64,000 nt of DNA, from contig JANPPC010000027.1 in the NCBI GenBank assembly GCA_031428275.1, positions 1 through 64,000 on the forward strand, read 5' to 3'. The notes under the pieces are model-generated. The model did no database searches. It saw only the letters and a list, made by a program, of their open reading frames with translations, and was not told the DNA's origin. Origin of the DNA: Pseudobdellovibrio sp031428275. Lineage in GTDB: Bacteria > Bdellovibrionota > Bdellovibrionia > Bdellovibrionales > Bdellovibrionaceae. The translations under genes and the position numbers were made by a program. This document shows, one piece after another, positions 17,936 to 26,760 of the stretch (the first letter of the stretch is position 1; each line of letters starts with the position of its first letter).

Positions 17936-18990
17936 TTAAACAAAAAGCGCACGTCGTAATTCAAACTGCGTTCTTAGGGGATTTGATTCTATCAATACCC
18001 TTATTTAAAAGATTAAAAAATTTATTTCCAGACACCGCCCTTATTGTTGTCTGCAAAAAAGGTTTAGGTGACTTTTTATTAAAAGAAAAGTTAGTTGATC
18101 ACTATTTTGAGGTTACCAAGGGTGATAAAAAAAGTTACAAAAAAGTATTAGCTGAACTTAAAAATTTTTTAGTCAAAAATGTTTACTGTGTGCACCGTTC
18201 AATACGTAGTTTATTTTTTGCTTCGCAGATCCATGCTGAAAAGAAAATTGGTTTCTCTTCGCTTTTAGGTTTTTGGATCTTTGACGATCAAATCGATTTT
18301 GCGCAAAACTGGCCAGAACCGCTACGAATATTAAAAGTCCTTGAAACAACTGATACCTGCTGCAACCAGTTGTTGAGTTCCGAGAACTGGGAAAAATTAA
18401 ATAAAACAAATGGCGAAGGTTTCTTGCCGCCCGTACCAGCGCAGTTTTCATTTAATCACAATCTACAGTTAACAACTCGTGATCGAAAAATTGCATTATT
18501 TCCGGGAAGTGTGTGGGCCACAAAAAAATGGACAAAGGAAGGCTTTGCAGAAGTAGCCCGTTTTTTCTTAGCCGATGGTTACACCGTTGATCTCATGGGT
18601 GGACCCGACGAAATGGTACTATGCGAAGAAATAGCTTTGAAGGCTCCAGGAGCCAATGTGCTTGCGGGACAACTGTCGGTGGCTGAATCCTTACGTAAAG
18701 TTCGTGAACATGTCTTAGTCATTTGTAACGATAGCGCATCGACGCACATGGCAGCTTATCAAAATACGCCCGTTTTAAGTATCTTTGGGCCAACAACTTT
18801 AGAGCTTGGATTTAGACCTTGGAGTGATGATGCGGTCATCGTCGAAAATAAAAATTTAGATTGCAGACCGTGCGGAAAGCACGGTCACCAAAAATGTCCG
18901 CTTGGTCATCATCATTGTATGAATCAGATTTCTGCGGTCTCAGTCATCGATTCGGCGTTCAAGCTACTGCGTTCTGCTTATTCGGCGTAA
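17932..18990 (+). CDS. Glycosyltransferase family 9 (heptosyltransferase-like)
   Basis: 352 residues in the GT9 fold: N-terminal QTAFLGDLILSIPLFKRL, central FPGSVWATKKW and the donor-site VICNDSASTHMAAYQNTPVLSIFGPTT. These are hallmarks of ADP-heptose:LPS heptosyltransferases such as WaaF/WaaC. The C-terminus has a Cys/His-rich stretch (DCRPCGKHGHQKCPLGHHHC), a known feature of some WaaF-like proteins. TTG start at 17932 sharing TTGA with the lipoprotein stop. Last gene of the lipid A operon. The donor sugar is not determinable. It converges with the NtrC gene, overlapping 13 bases. Confidence 0.87.
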   Translation: MIKQKAHVVIQTAFLGDLILSIPLFKRLKNLFPDTALIVVCKKGLGDFLLKEKLVDHYFEVTKGDKKSYKKVLAELKNFLVKNVYCVHRSIRSLFFASQIHAEKKIGFSSLLGFWIFDDQIDFAQNWPEPLRILKVLETTDTCCNQLLSSENWEKLNKTNGEGFLPPVPAQFSFNHNLQLTTRDRKIALFPGSVWATKKWTKEGFAEVARFFLADGYTVDLMGGPDEMVLCEEIALKAPGANVLAGQLSVAESLRKVREHVLVICNDSASTHMAAYQNTPVLSIFGPTTLELGFRPWSDDAVIVENKNLDCRPCGKHGHQKCPLGHHHCMNQISAVSVIDSAFKLLRSAYSA

Positions 18991-20387
18991 TCTTTTACAT
19001 TAATTGAATATTTGCGTATTTTTCTAAGTAAAGTATTTTTCGGAATATTTGCCTGGGCAACTGTTTGATTAATTTTACCTTTATTGGCTTTCAGTGCGCT
19101 GATAATAAAATCTTTCTCGGCTTGCTCTTTGTATACTTCAAAATCAAGTGTTCCGGTCAAACCTTTCGGGCCTTGTTGGGCCGTAGTCGCCGGTTTTACG
19201 GCCTCTAACTTAATCTGATCGGGTAGGCTAGAAGTTGTCATGATCGAAGATGATTCGACGATGAAAGCCCGCTCGATCACATTTTCTAATTCGCGAATAT
19301 TTCCCGGCCAGCGGTACTTTTTCATTAGCTCTAAGCACTCGGGTTCAAGACTTAAGATTGTTTTATTGTGCTCTTTAGAAAACTTTTGTAAAAATGTGGC
19401 GGCAAGCACAGGAATATCATCTGGGCGATCTCGTAATGGTGGAATAAAGATTGGCATTACGTTCAAGCGATAGAATAAATCTTCGCGAAAATCTTGCGTA
19501 TCCATCATTTTTTCTAAGTTACTGTTTGTGGCGGCAATGATGCGCGCATTCGTTTTAACTTCCCGGTTACTGCCTACTGGCGTGAATTTTTTTTCTTGTA
19601 GTGCACGAAGTAGTTTAACCTGCATCTCGGGCCTTAATTCGCCGATTTCATCTAAGAAAAGTGTACCGTTATTTGCTAGTTGAAACTTTCCGATCTTACG
19701 TTCGATCGCTCCGGTGAAGGCACCTTTTTCGTGACCGAAAAATTCACTCTCCATTAAATTTTCTGGGATTGCGCCGCAATTAACAGCTACAAACGAGCCG
19801 CTTTTTCGTGGCGAGTTGAAGTGAATCGCCTTGGCAACAAGTTCTTTACCCGTTCCGTTTTCGCCGCGCACGAGAACCGTGGTTTCAACTTTACAAAGTT
19901 TGTAGATCAAGTTGAAAACTTCTTTCATCTTTGTATTATTGCCGACGATTTCGCTGTCTATATCGTCGTCAAAAATCGGATTAGACGCCGTTAGATTTGA
20001 AACCATTTCGTGCGCTTCTAAACTTTTTTTAACGATATCGGTTAGTTTATCGGGGCTAACTGGCTTTTCTAGGTAATCGTAGGCGCCTTCTTTGATTGCG
20101 GTCACAGCGTCGTTTAAGTTTGAATGGGCTGTCATAATAACCACGAAGGTGCGCGGATCATGTTCTTTAATCTGTGTTAAAGCTTGCAGTCCGTCCATTT
20201 CGGGCATTCGAACGTCCATCAAAATCAGATCGAAAAATTTTTCCTGCACTTTATCCAGAGCTTCGCGGCCATTGCTGGCTTCTTCGATTTCGAAGTTCAC
20301 CTGCATATTCGTATTTTTCAAGATTGATACGACTGATTTTCTAAGTTCTAATTCGTCGTCTACGATCAATGTTCTTAAATTTGTCAT
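18978..20387 (-). CDS. Sigma-54-dependent NtrC-family response regulator
   Basis: 469 residues: receiver domain (1-120, phospho-acceptor Asp58 in LILMDVRMPEMDG), AAA+ domain with Walker A GENGTGKE and the sigma-54 contact loop GAFTGA intact, and a C-terminal Fis-type helix-turn-helix (VAQANIPKNTLLRKIRKY). It should activate sigma-54 RNA polymerase when phosphorylated. The gene follows the CHASE2 kinase by 33 bases on the same strand, so that kinase is its probable partner. Targets are unknown. Confidence 0.92.
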   Translation of the reverse strand: MTNLRTLIVDDELELRKSVVSILKNTNMQVNFEIEEASNGREALDKVQEKFFDLILMDVRMPEMDGLQALTQIKEHDPRTFVVIMTAHSNLNDAVTAIKEGAYDYLEKPVSPDKLTDIVKKSLEAHEMVSNLTASNPIFDDDIDSEIVGNNTKMKEVFNLIYKLCKVETTVLVRGENGTGKELVAKAIHFNSPRKSGSFVAVNCGAIPENLMESEFFGHEKGAFTGAIERKIGKFQLANNGTLFLDEIGELRPEMQVKLLRALQEKKFTPVGSNREVKTNARIIAATNSNLEKMMDTQDFREDLFYRLNVMPIFIPPLRDRPDDIPVLAATFLQKFSKEHNKTILSLEPECLELMKKYRWPGNIRELENVIERAFIVESSSIMTTSSLPDQIKLEAVKPATTAQQGPKGLTGTLDFEVYKEQAEKDFIISALKANKGKINQTVAQANIPKNTLLRKIRKYSINVKDYAE

Positions 20388-20420
20388 AGGGTGCTCCGGT
20401 TGTGCGCGTAAGTTAAAGAT

Positions 20421-22262
20421 TTAAGTTTCGTTATTTTCTAAAGGTAAACGTACAAAAATTGTTGTTCCCTTGCCTAGTTCAGATTTTAAAGAAATTTTAC
20501 CGCCGTGAAGCTCGATAAAGTATTTCACCAAATACAGGCCCAGTCCAGTGCCCTTTGTCTTATGATCTTGTGCCTTGCCGCGCACAAACTTTTTCCATAC
20601 CTGATCTTGATCTTCTTCACGAATTCCTTCGCCGTTATCCGTGATCTCAATAAAAACCTCAGTTTCAGACTCGAAAGATTTTACTTTCACAACGCCATTT
20701 TCAGATGTGTACTTAATCGCATTTTCAATGATGTTTAAAAAGACTTCGGTCATAAGGGTCACATCAAGTTCAATTAAAAACATGGGTTCTAAATTAATCT
20801 CTAAGCTAATTTTTTTAGCGATTGCGATCGGTCGTAAACGTTCTACAACGTTTTCGATAATACCGTTAATATCGGCGGTTTCTTTCATAATTTTAAACTC
20901 GCGTGATTCAACTCGCAAAACTTTTAGAATAGATTGAATATAACGATTTAGCTCTTCTGAGTAATCTTTAAGGCTCGTCAAGTCTGAATGTGCTTCAGGA
21001 GTTAACCCGTTCGGCTGGGCCAGCATTCGGTCCAAAACCGCCTGAATTTTTGCAATTGGAGTCTTTAGATCATGGCTAATTAAGCTTACAAAATTATTTT
21101 TCAATTGTTCTAGTTCAGCAAAGTAGCTTTGTTCTTGTTGGAGTTTCGCGTGCGCTTGTTCTATTTTTAAAGCTTGGTAGCCAATAAACAAAACCCATAT
21201 CAAAATAAACAGACTGATCGGGCTGACGATCGGAACCCAAATCGAAAACGTATCAAACACCCACGCAGAAAATGCGGCTGAAATAGCGGTCATCCAAACA
21301 AAAAAGAAAAGGGCTACGGTTTGAGGGTAGTTAGTGATAATTAAAATAGCAATTACCGTTAGTATCAGCAGAAAAAAAGCATAAACATAACCTGAGCCAC
21401 GGTGAATAAAGCTATGACTTAAAATATTATCCGTCACCTGGCCCCAGAATTCGTGTCTAGACATCTGACCCAGCGGAGTTTGTAATTGTGAATTCAAAGA
21501 TTTCTCAGAGCCGATGATAACAATTTTATTTTTAAAATAATCAGTTGGAAAATTAGCCTGCATCACGTCGGATAAAGAAACTTCGCTAAATAAATTTGTA
21601 CCTTTAAAGTTGATAATAGGAAGTGCAGTTTTTAGATTCTTATTGTTCACTCCGGCTAAGCGCTGCGCCATATTTGGCAAGCTGTCCGGGTTTAAATAAA
21701 GTCGGCGCGTTACGCCATCATCATCTTTTAAAACGTCGACATGGCCCAAGTTAGAGCGGTCGGGGCGGGTTGCCAGCGGTAAAGATAACTTTTCAGGTTC
21801 GCTTGAATTAGTTGCCCAGAAAACGCGTTTGTCTTTAAACGTTATAATTTCTTCGGAGGTCAAGTAAACCTGCCCGATATTGTCGCCAAGATAAAGTGTT
21901 ACACCGACGTTACGCGGGTTTTGTGACAAGATTTTTTTAAGAAGATCTAGCCAAGCCCGGCGATCCCAGTAAAAGCTGTCGCTAAGATCTGAAAGTTCAT
22001 TGGTGTTGATAAGATTGCTTGTTTTTAGATCGTAAATTTTATTGAAGTCAGAAGTCTTTAAGGTAACTAAAACAATCTGCTGAGTGCCTTCCTGGTGGCC
22101 GCGCAGGCGGTAGCGAATGTCATAAGTGCCGTTTTCGTCAAATTTTAAAAAAAACAGTGCGAAAACCCAACAAATTAGGGCTCGCAACCAGAATCCGCGC
22201 TTTAGGTATATCCAGCGGAGCCAAACCGAAATTCGAGTTAATGATCTTTTCACGCAATGCAA
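20421..22262 (-). CDS. CHASE2-domain sensor histidine kinase
   Basis: 613 residues. A membrane helix (~22-42) is followed by an extracytoplasmic CHASE2-type sensor (~45-280; DIRYRLRG start, NKIVIIGSE near its end), then two or three membrane helices (~290-365), a short coiled coil, a HisKA domain with phospho-histidine in SHDLKTP and an HATPase domain (NAIKYTSENG, DNGEGI, GTGLGLYLVKYF). CHASE2 senses unidentified extracellular signals. It stands upstream of and with the NtrC regulator. It is divergent from ribF, leaving 50 bases for both promoters. Confidence 0.88.
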   Translation of the reverse strand: MHCVKRSLTRISVWLRWIYLKRGFWLRALICWVFALFFLKFDENGTYDIRYRLRGHQEGTQQIVLVTLKTSDFNKIYDLKTSNLINTNELSDLSDSFYWDRRAWLDLLKKILSQNPRNVGVTLYLGDNIGQVYLTSEEIITFKDKRVFWATNSSEPEKLSLPLATRPDRSNLGHVDVLKDDDGVTRRLYLNPDSLPNMAQRLAGVNNKNLKTALPIINFKGTNLFSEVSLSDVMQANFPTDYFKNKIVIIGSEKSLNSQLQTPLGQMSRHEFWGQVTDNILSHSFIHRGSGYVYAFFLLILTVIAILIITNYPQTVALFFFVWMTAISAAFSAWVFDTFSIWVPIVSPISLFILIWVLFIGYQALKIEQAHAKLQQEQSYFAELEQLKNNFVSLISHDLKTPIAKIQAVLDRMLAQPNGLTPEAHSDLTSLKDYSEELNRYIQSILKVLRVESREFKIMKETADINGIIENVVERLRPIAIAKKISLEINLEPMFLIELDVTLMTEVFLNIIENAIKYTSENGVVKVKSFESETEVFIEITDNGEGIREEDQDQVWKKFVRGKAQDHKTKGTGLGLYLVKYFIELHGGKISLKSELGKGTTIFVRLPLENNET

Positions 22263-22312
22263 AATAGCGAATTTCTGTCGTTATTTCAACTGCTTAATAG
22301 GTAAAATAGGGC

Positions 22313-23245
22313 ATGGAATGGATTCGCTCGCAAGATCAAGCTTTACCTCACTTCAAGTCAACCGTGCTAACGATTGGTAATTTTGACGGACTTCATTTAG
22401 GTCACCAAAAATTGATGTCTGAACTTATTTCTCAGTCGAAGCGCTTGGGTGTACCTAGTGTAGTTTGTACATTTCGCCCACACCCCCGAACGATCTTAAA
22501 ACCGGGTGAGCCACATCCCCGCTTGTTTGATTATCGTGATCAAGCTGAAATGATGGAAGGGCTTGGTATTGATTACTTAATTGAAGAGAAATTTAGTAAA
22601 GATTTTTCTTTAATGTCGGCTGAGCAATTTTTAGAAGATTACATTGAAAAAATATTTCATCCGGCACATTTAGTCGTTGGCTATGATTTTAACTTTGGAA
22701 AATCACGCGTTGGTAATACCGAGTTTTTAAAAGAATTTTGCGCGCGTAAAAAATGGGGATTGACGATCGTCGGTGCTTACGAGCAAGAAGGGCAAATTGT
22801 TTCGTCCTCGCAAATTAGAAAATTATTAGAGCACGGCGATTTAAAAAAAGCCGAAGAATTTTTAGGTAGGCCCTACTACTTACGTGGGCCTGTTCGATTA
22901 GGTTACCAGCGAGGTCGAACTCTTGGCGTACCGACGGCTAATTTAAGCCCCGAAATTGATTTTGTTCCGCGTAAGGGCGTTTACTTCACCTGGGCTTTTT
23001 TGCACGATCGTAAAATTGAATCAATTACTAATATTGGATATAATCCAACATTTGAAGAAGCTGACTCATACTTGAAAGTTGAAACGCACCTTTTCAACTT
23101 TGACGAAGATATCTACGGCGAACATTTAAAAGTGCAGCTGTGCGAGTTTCACCGTGATGAGATGAAGTTTGGATCTTTTGATCTATTAAAAGCGCAGATC
23201 TTTAAAGATCTTGAGCTTGCTAAAAAATACTTTGGAGTCAGATGA
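22313..23245 (+). CDS. ribF: Bifunctional riboflavin kinase / FAD synthetase RibF
   Basis: 310 residues. The N-terminal nucleotidyltransferase domain has TIGNFDGLHLGHQKL (HxGH motif) and the SSSQIRKLL signature. The C-terminal kinase domain has RGRTLGVPTANL and the NIGYNPTF motif. It phosphorylates riboflavin to FMN and adenylylates it to FAD. ATG at 22313 fits the family start. The stop overlaps the next ATG (ATGA), so the AroE-like gene is translated with it. Confidence 0.94.
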   Translation: MEWIRSQDQALPHFKSTVLTIGNFDGLHLGHQKLMSELISQSKRLGVPSVVCTFRPHPRTILKPGEPHPRLFDYRDQAEMMEGLGIDYLIEEKFSKDFSLMSAEQFLEDYIEKIFHPAHLVVGYDFNFGKSRVGNTEFLKEFCARKKWGLTIVGAYEQEGQIVSSSQIRKLLEHGDLKKAEEFLGRPYYLRGPVRLGYQRGRTLGVPTANLSPEIDFVPRKGVYFTWAFLHDRKIESITNIGYNPTFEEADSYLKVETHLFNFDEDIYGEHLKVQLCEFHRDEMKFGSFDLLKAQIFKDLELAKKYFGVR

Positions 23246-24000
23246 AGAAAAAACTTTACAGTTTTTCAGGATCAGCAGATTTAGAAACTTATGCTGCGCT
23301 TAACTCTTACCTGAATAATATCGAAATTGTTCCGAATGAGAATTTAGATGCGAAGCAGACCTTAGATAAAAACTTCGATTTAATCGAGCTGCGTGGCTTC
23401 GAATACGATCAGTTCAAGCCTTTGATTTCTGCTGTTAGCTGGAAAGTTAACCAACTAAATACTGCCGATGTATTGGTCCGCGATCAAAGAATTTACCGAC
23501 CTGTTAATATTATTGCCGATTGTATTCTACATCTGATTCAACAAAGGCAGCCTTCAATTAGCACTTCGGCTTCTGTCATGGTTATCGGCGAATACAATTT
23601 TGTGTTGAGCGTGACGGCTAAGCTTGCTTTGGCTGGTTTTAAGAAATTTATTATTTCTTTTGAAGACGAAACATTATTTGCAATTTTGAAAAAAAGATTA
23701 AACGAGTTTATTTTCAACTTGAGTTTGACGTTTGTAAGCTTAAACGAAATCAACCAGGTTTCTAAAACGAGTTCGATGTTGATTTCGAATGTAAATGAGA
23801 CCATCAATCCCGGGGCTCATGAATCGCTTGCTTACTTTAATTACCTGTCACATGGCGGGGTTTTTGTCGACGCAAACTCGGAAAGAAATGGTTCTTTGAT
23901 CGAAGAAGCCAGACGTGCTGAGCTAACGGTGATCCAAGAGATCGAAATTTTAACCCTAAAATATAAAACTCTATTAGAATTATCTAAAATCTCACCCTAG
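23242..24000 (+). CDS. Shikimate-dehydrogenase-like protein, decayed cofactor site
   Basis: 252 residues. The overall order resembles AroE: an N-terminal substrate-like domain and, from ~110, a Rossmann-like half (VMVIGEYNFVLSVTAKLALAGFKKFIIS), then an ISNVNETINPG strand and a helical end. The usual GAGGA dinucleotide loop is replaced by GEYNF, and the catalytic Lys and Asp region is not evident, so enzymatic activity is doubtful. It sits between ribF and pilB, coupled to ribF by ATGA overlap. A Rossmann-fold protein of unknown role is the safe description. Confidence 0.5.
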   Translation: MKKKLYSFSGSADLETYAALNSYLNNIEIVPNENLDAKQTLDKNFDLIELRGFEYDQFKPLISAVSWKVNQLNTADVLVRDQRIYRPVNIIADCILHLIQQRQPSISTSASVMVIGEYNFVLSVTAKLALAGFKKFIISFEDETLFAILKKRLNEFIFNLSLTFVSLNEINQVSKTSSMLISNVNETINPGAHESLAYFNYLSHGGVFVDANSERNGSLIEEARRAELTVIQEIEILTLKYKTLLELSKISP

Positions 24001-24040
24001 GTCTAGTTACAAAAAACGTCACAGTCATTAAAATGTCTGT

Positions 24041-25741
24041 ATGTTACCGAATAAACTGGGAGAAATTTTAATTAAGCAGGGTTTGCTTCGCGCTGATCAG
24101 CTGCAAGCCGCAATCAATGAATCTGAGCGTTCAAAAAATCGTTTAGGTCCTACGATAATTCAATTAGGATTTTTAAAAGACACTCAAATTTTACGCGCAC
24201 TTGAAAAACAATACGGCATGCCCGGTGTTGACGTTGCACAATTTGAAATTGAAGCAGGTTTATCTTTAATTGTTAATCGTGATTTTTGTGAAAAGCACTG
24301 CGTGATTCCGCTTTCCAGAGCGGGGACCACTCTTGTGGTGGCCTTCTCCGACCCAAGTAATTTGCAGGTTCGTGATGATTTACGTTATATAACAAAATGT
24401 AAAATTCAACCAGTGGTGGCAACCGAGTCTACAATTTTAGCGGCTATTTCAAAGTACTATGCGGTGGCAACCGGTGACTTAGTCGGTAACGATGACGACG
24501 ACGAAGTTGAAACGAAAATGACTAATACGGCTTCGGCGGTAGAAGTCGGCGATGGCACAGACGACGACGCTCCAGTGGTGAAATTTGTAAACGGTATTTT
24601 AGTTGAAGCGATTCGTAGACGTGCTTCAGACATTCATTTCGAGCCCTACGAAAAGAAGTTTCGCGTTAGATTTCGCGTAGATGGTGGATTAGTCGAAGCC
24701 TCTTCTCCGCCGCTGAATTCGGGCCCGTCGATCTGTGCCCGTATTAAAATTATGTCGCGAATGGATATCGCTGAAAAAAGACGACCGCAAGATGGGCGTT
24801 TAAAGATTCACCTTAATAAACAAAATCGCGAAATGGATTTTCGTGTAAATTCAATTCCGACCATGTGGGGCGAAAAAATTGTTATGCGTTTACTTGATAA
24901 ATCAAGTTTACAGTTAGACATGACGAAGCTTGGTTTTGAAGTCGAAGATTTAAAAATATTTAAAAGTGCCATCCAATTACCGCAGGGAATGGTTATCATT
25001 ACGGGACCGACCGGTTCAGGTAAAACTTCGACTATCTACTCGGCACTTTCTGCACTTAATCAGCCCGATACGAATATTAGTACGGCCGAAGATCCGATCG
25101 AATTTAATTTGGAAGGTATAAACCAAGTTCAAATGAATAGCGAGATCGATTTAAATTTTTCGACGGCATTACGTGCTTTTTTACGTCAAGACCCTGACAT
25201 TATCATGGTGGGTGAGATTCGTGACTTAGAAACTGCTGAAATTTCGTTTAAGGCTGCGTCAACGGGCCATATGGTCGTAAGTACTCTTCATACCAATGAT
25301 GCGGCCGCCACGATCATTCGTTTAACCGAGATGGGCGTACCACCCTATTTAATTACTTCGACGCTGAACTTAGTCGTTGCTCAGCGTTTGGTTGGAAGAA
25401 TCTGCGCATCTTGTAAAGAGCCGCAACAAGTGCCCGAGCAAACGTTACTAGATTTGGGAATTCCGAAAGTCGATATTCCGCGTTTTCAGATTTTCAAGGG
25501 CAAGGGTTGCGCGACTTGCAATCATACGGGTATCCGCGGTCGACTTGCTATTTTTGAATTAATGCCCATGACCGGAAAAATTAAAGACGCAATCTTGCGC
25601 GGCGCCAGTGGTAGCGAACTTAGAATTATTTGTCGTGAAATGGGTGCGAGCACGCTACGACGAAGTGGTCTGCTAAAATTAGCCCGCGGTGAAACTACAA
25701 TCGAAGAAGTAATCAATTCTTCTGTAAGGGATGATATATGA
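24041..25741 (+). CDS. pilB: Type IV pilus extension ATPase PilB
   Basis: 566 residues. N-terminal MshE/GspE-N domain (~1-150; LGEILIKQGLLRADQLQAAI), then the secretion ATPase core with Walker A GPTGSGKT (~321-328), Asp box (AEDPIEF), Walker B with VGEIRDLETAE, His box (STLHTNDA) and the zinc tetracysteine CASC/CATC (~455-492). It drives pilus assembly at the inner membrane. The stop overlaps the PilT-like gene by four bases. With pilC, pilS and pilR downstream this is the core pilus locus. The major pilin is not in the window. Confidence 0.95.
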   Translation: MLPNKLGEILIKQGLLRADQLQAAINESERSKNRLGPTIIQLGFLKDTQILRALEKQYGMPGVDVAQFEIEAGLSLIVNRDFCEKHCVIPLSRAGTTLVVAFSDPSNLQVRDDLRYITKCKIQPVVATESTILAAISKYYAVATGDLVGNDDDDEVETKMTNTASAVEVGDGTDDDAPVVKFVNGILVEAIRRRASDIHFEPYEKKFRVRFRVDGGLVEASSPPLNSGPSICARIKIMSRMDIAEKRRPQDGRLKIHLNKQNREMDFRVNSIPTMWGEKIVMRLLDKSSLQLDMTKLGFEVEDLKIFKSAIQLPQGMVIITGPTGSGKTSTIYSALSALNQPDTNISTAEDPIEFNLEGINQVQMNSEIDLNFSTALRAFLRQDPDIIMVGEIRDLETAEISFKAASTGHMVVSTLHTNDAAATIIRLTEMGVPPYLITSTLNLVVAQRLVGRICASCKEPQQVPEQTLLDLGIPKVDIPRFQIFKGKGCATCNHTGIRGRLAIFELMPMTGKIKDAILRGASGSELRIICREMGASTLRRSGLLKLARGETTIEEVINSSVRDDI

Positions 25742-26760
25742 TCGAGAACATTTTAGATCAATCGCTGCTTCGTGAGGGGCACGAGATTTCTTTTATTCTT
25801 GGCCATAAAGTACTAGCAAAAACTAATCAAGATTGGTTCGAATTACAAGGCGAACCGTTAAATGTATCTGAATGGGAAGACTTGAAAGATTTTTGCTTAC
25901 AGTCTAACGAGAAAATTCAGTTAGAAACAAAAGGTTTTGTAACCGGAGTTTATCAATCAGAAAAATTCGCATGGAAATTTTCTTTCGTAGAGAAAAAAGA
26001 TTGCTTCAGGGCATATCTTTCGGCGATGAAAGACTTAAATCAAATTAGGTCGGGCATCGATTATCCATTATTTTGGGATACAATTAAGAAAGATAAGGGA
26101 ATTTTTATTATTGCGGGCGAACGGCGCCAGGGTAAAAGTAATCTACTTGCCGAAATCATCATCAATGATCAGAACAATCGTTTATCTTTGACGGGCGTGC
26201 ACGCCTCGAATCAGCAACAAAAATGGCCGCAGGTCGACTCGCTAGTGCATTTAGGTTCTGATTCAATTGATTGGGAAAGCGGTCATGTCATTTACGAAGG
26301 GATCGAGCGAATTATCGTTGATTTTAATAATATTAAAAATTGGAAAAAATGGATAGAATTCGCCGAGCAAGGCCAATCCGTTTACTTAACACTTAATTTG
26401 AATTCATTAAGTACTTTGTTTTACCGCTTAGCTGCAGAACTAGACGCGTCAATGATGAGCCGTTTTCTACAAGTGTTTAACGGCGCTATCTTGCAAAAAC
26501 TGGCGGGTGCGCAGCTTGTAGCTCTACACGAAATTTTAATTGTTCGTGAAAAAGAAAAAAGTGTGTTGATGAGTTTTTATAATCAAAAGCAAAACTTTCA
26601 GTTGTTGAAATTAAGCGAAATGAGTTTTGAGTCTTATCAAACTTTAAACCAGTCCATCATGCAGAAGTTGATTCGCCGCAAATTAGATGTGCAGTCGGCT
26701 TTCGCTGTTTCAAATTCACCAGATGATCTAGATATTCAACTAAAGAAAATGGGTTTATAG
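25738..26760 (+). CDS. PilT-like protein with degenerate ATPase motifs
   Basis: 340 residues. It follows the PilT plan along its length: N-terminal domain (~1-110), P-loop GERRQGKS (127-134) where PilT has GPTGSGKS, then RIIVDFNNI where the Walker B GEMRDL should be, LTLNLNSLST where the His box LHTN should be, LQKLAGAQLVALHEILI (PilT QRL...AFEIL) and a final NSPDDLDIQL like PilT's NPDEL. Walker A still fits the loose consensus, but the Walker B Glu and the His box are gone, so hydrolysis is unlikely. A non-catalytic regulator of the pilus motor is inferred. It lies between pilB and pilC. Confidence 0.7.
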   Translation: MIENILDQSLLREGHEISFILGHKVLAKTNQDWFELQGEPLNVSEWEDLKDFCLQSNEKIQLETKGFVTGVYQSEKFAWKFSFVEKKDCFRAYLSAMKDLNQIRSGIDYPLFWDTIKKDKGIFIIAGERRQGKSNLLAEIIINDQNNRLSLTGVHASNQQQKWPQVDSLVHLGSDSIDWESGHVIYEGIERIIVDFNNIKNWKKWIEFAEQGQSVYLTLNLNSLSTLFYRLAAELDASMMSRFLQVFNGAILQKLAGAQLVALHEILIVREKEKSVLMSFYNQKQNFQLLKLSEMSFESYQTLNQSIMQKLIRRKLDVQSAFAVSNSPDDLDIQLKKMGL

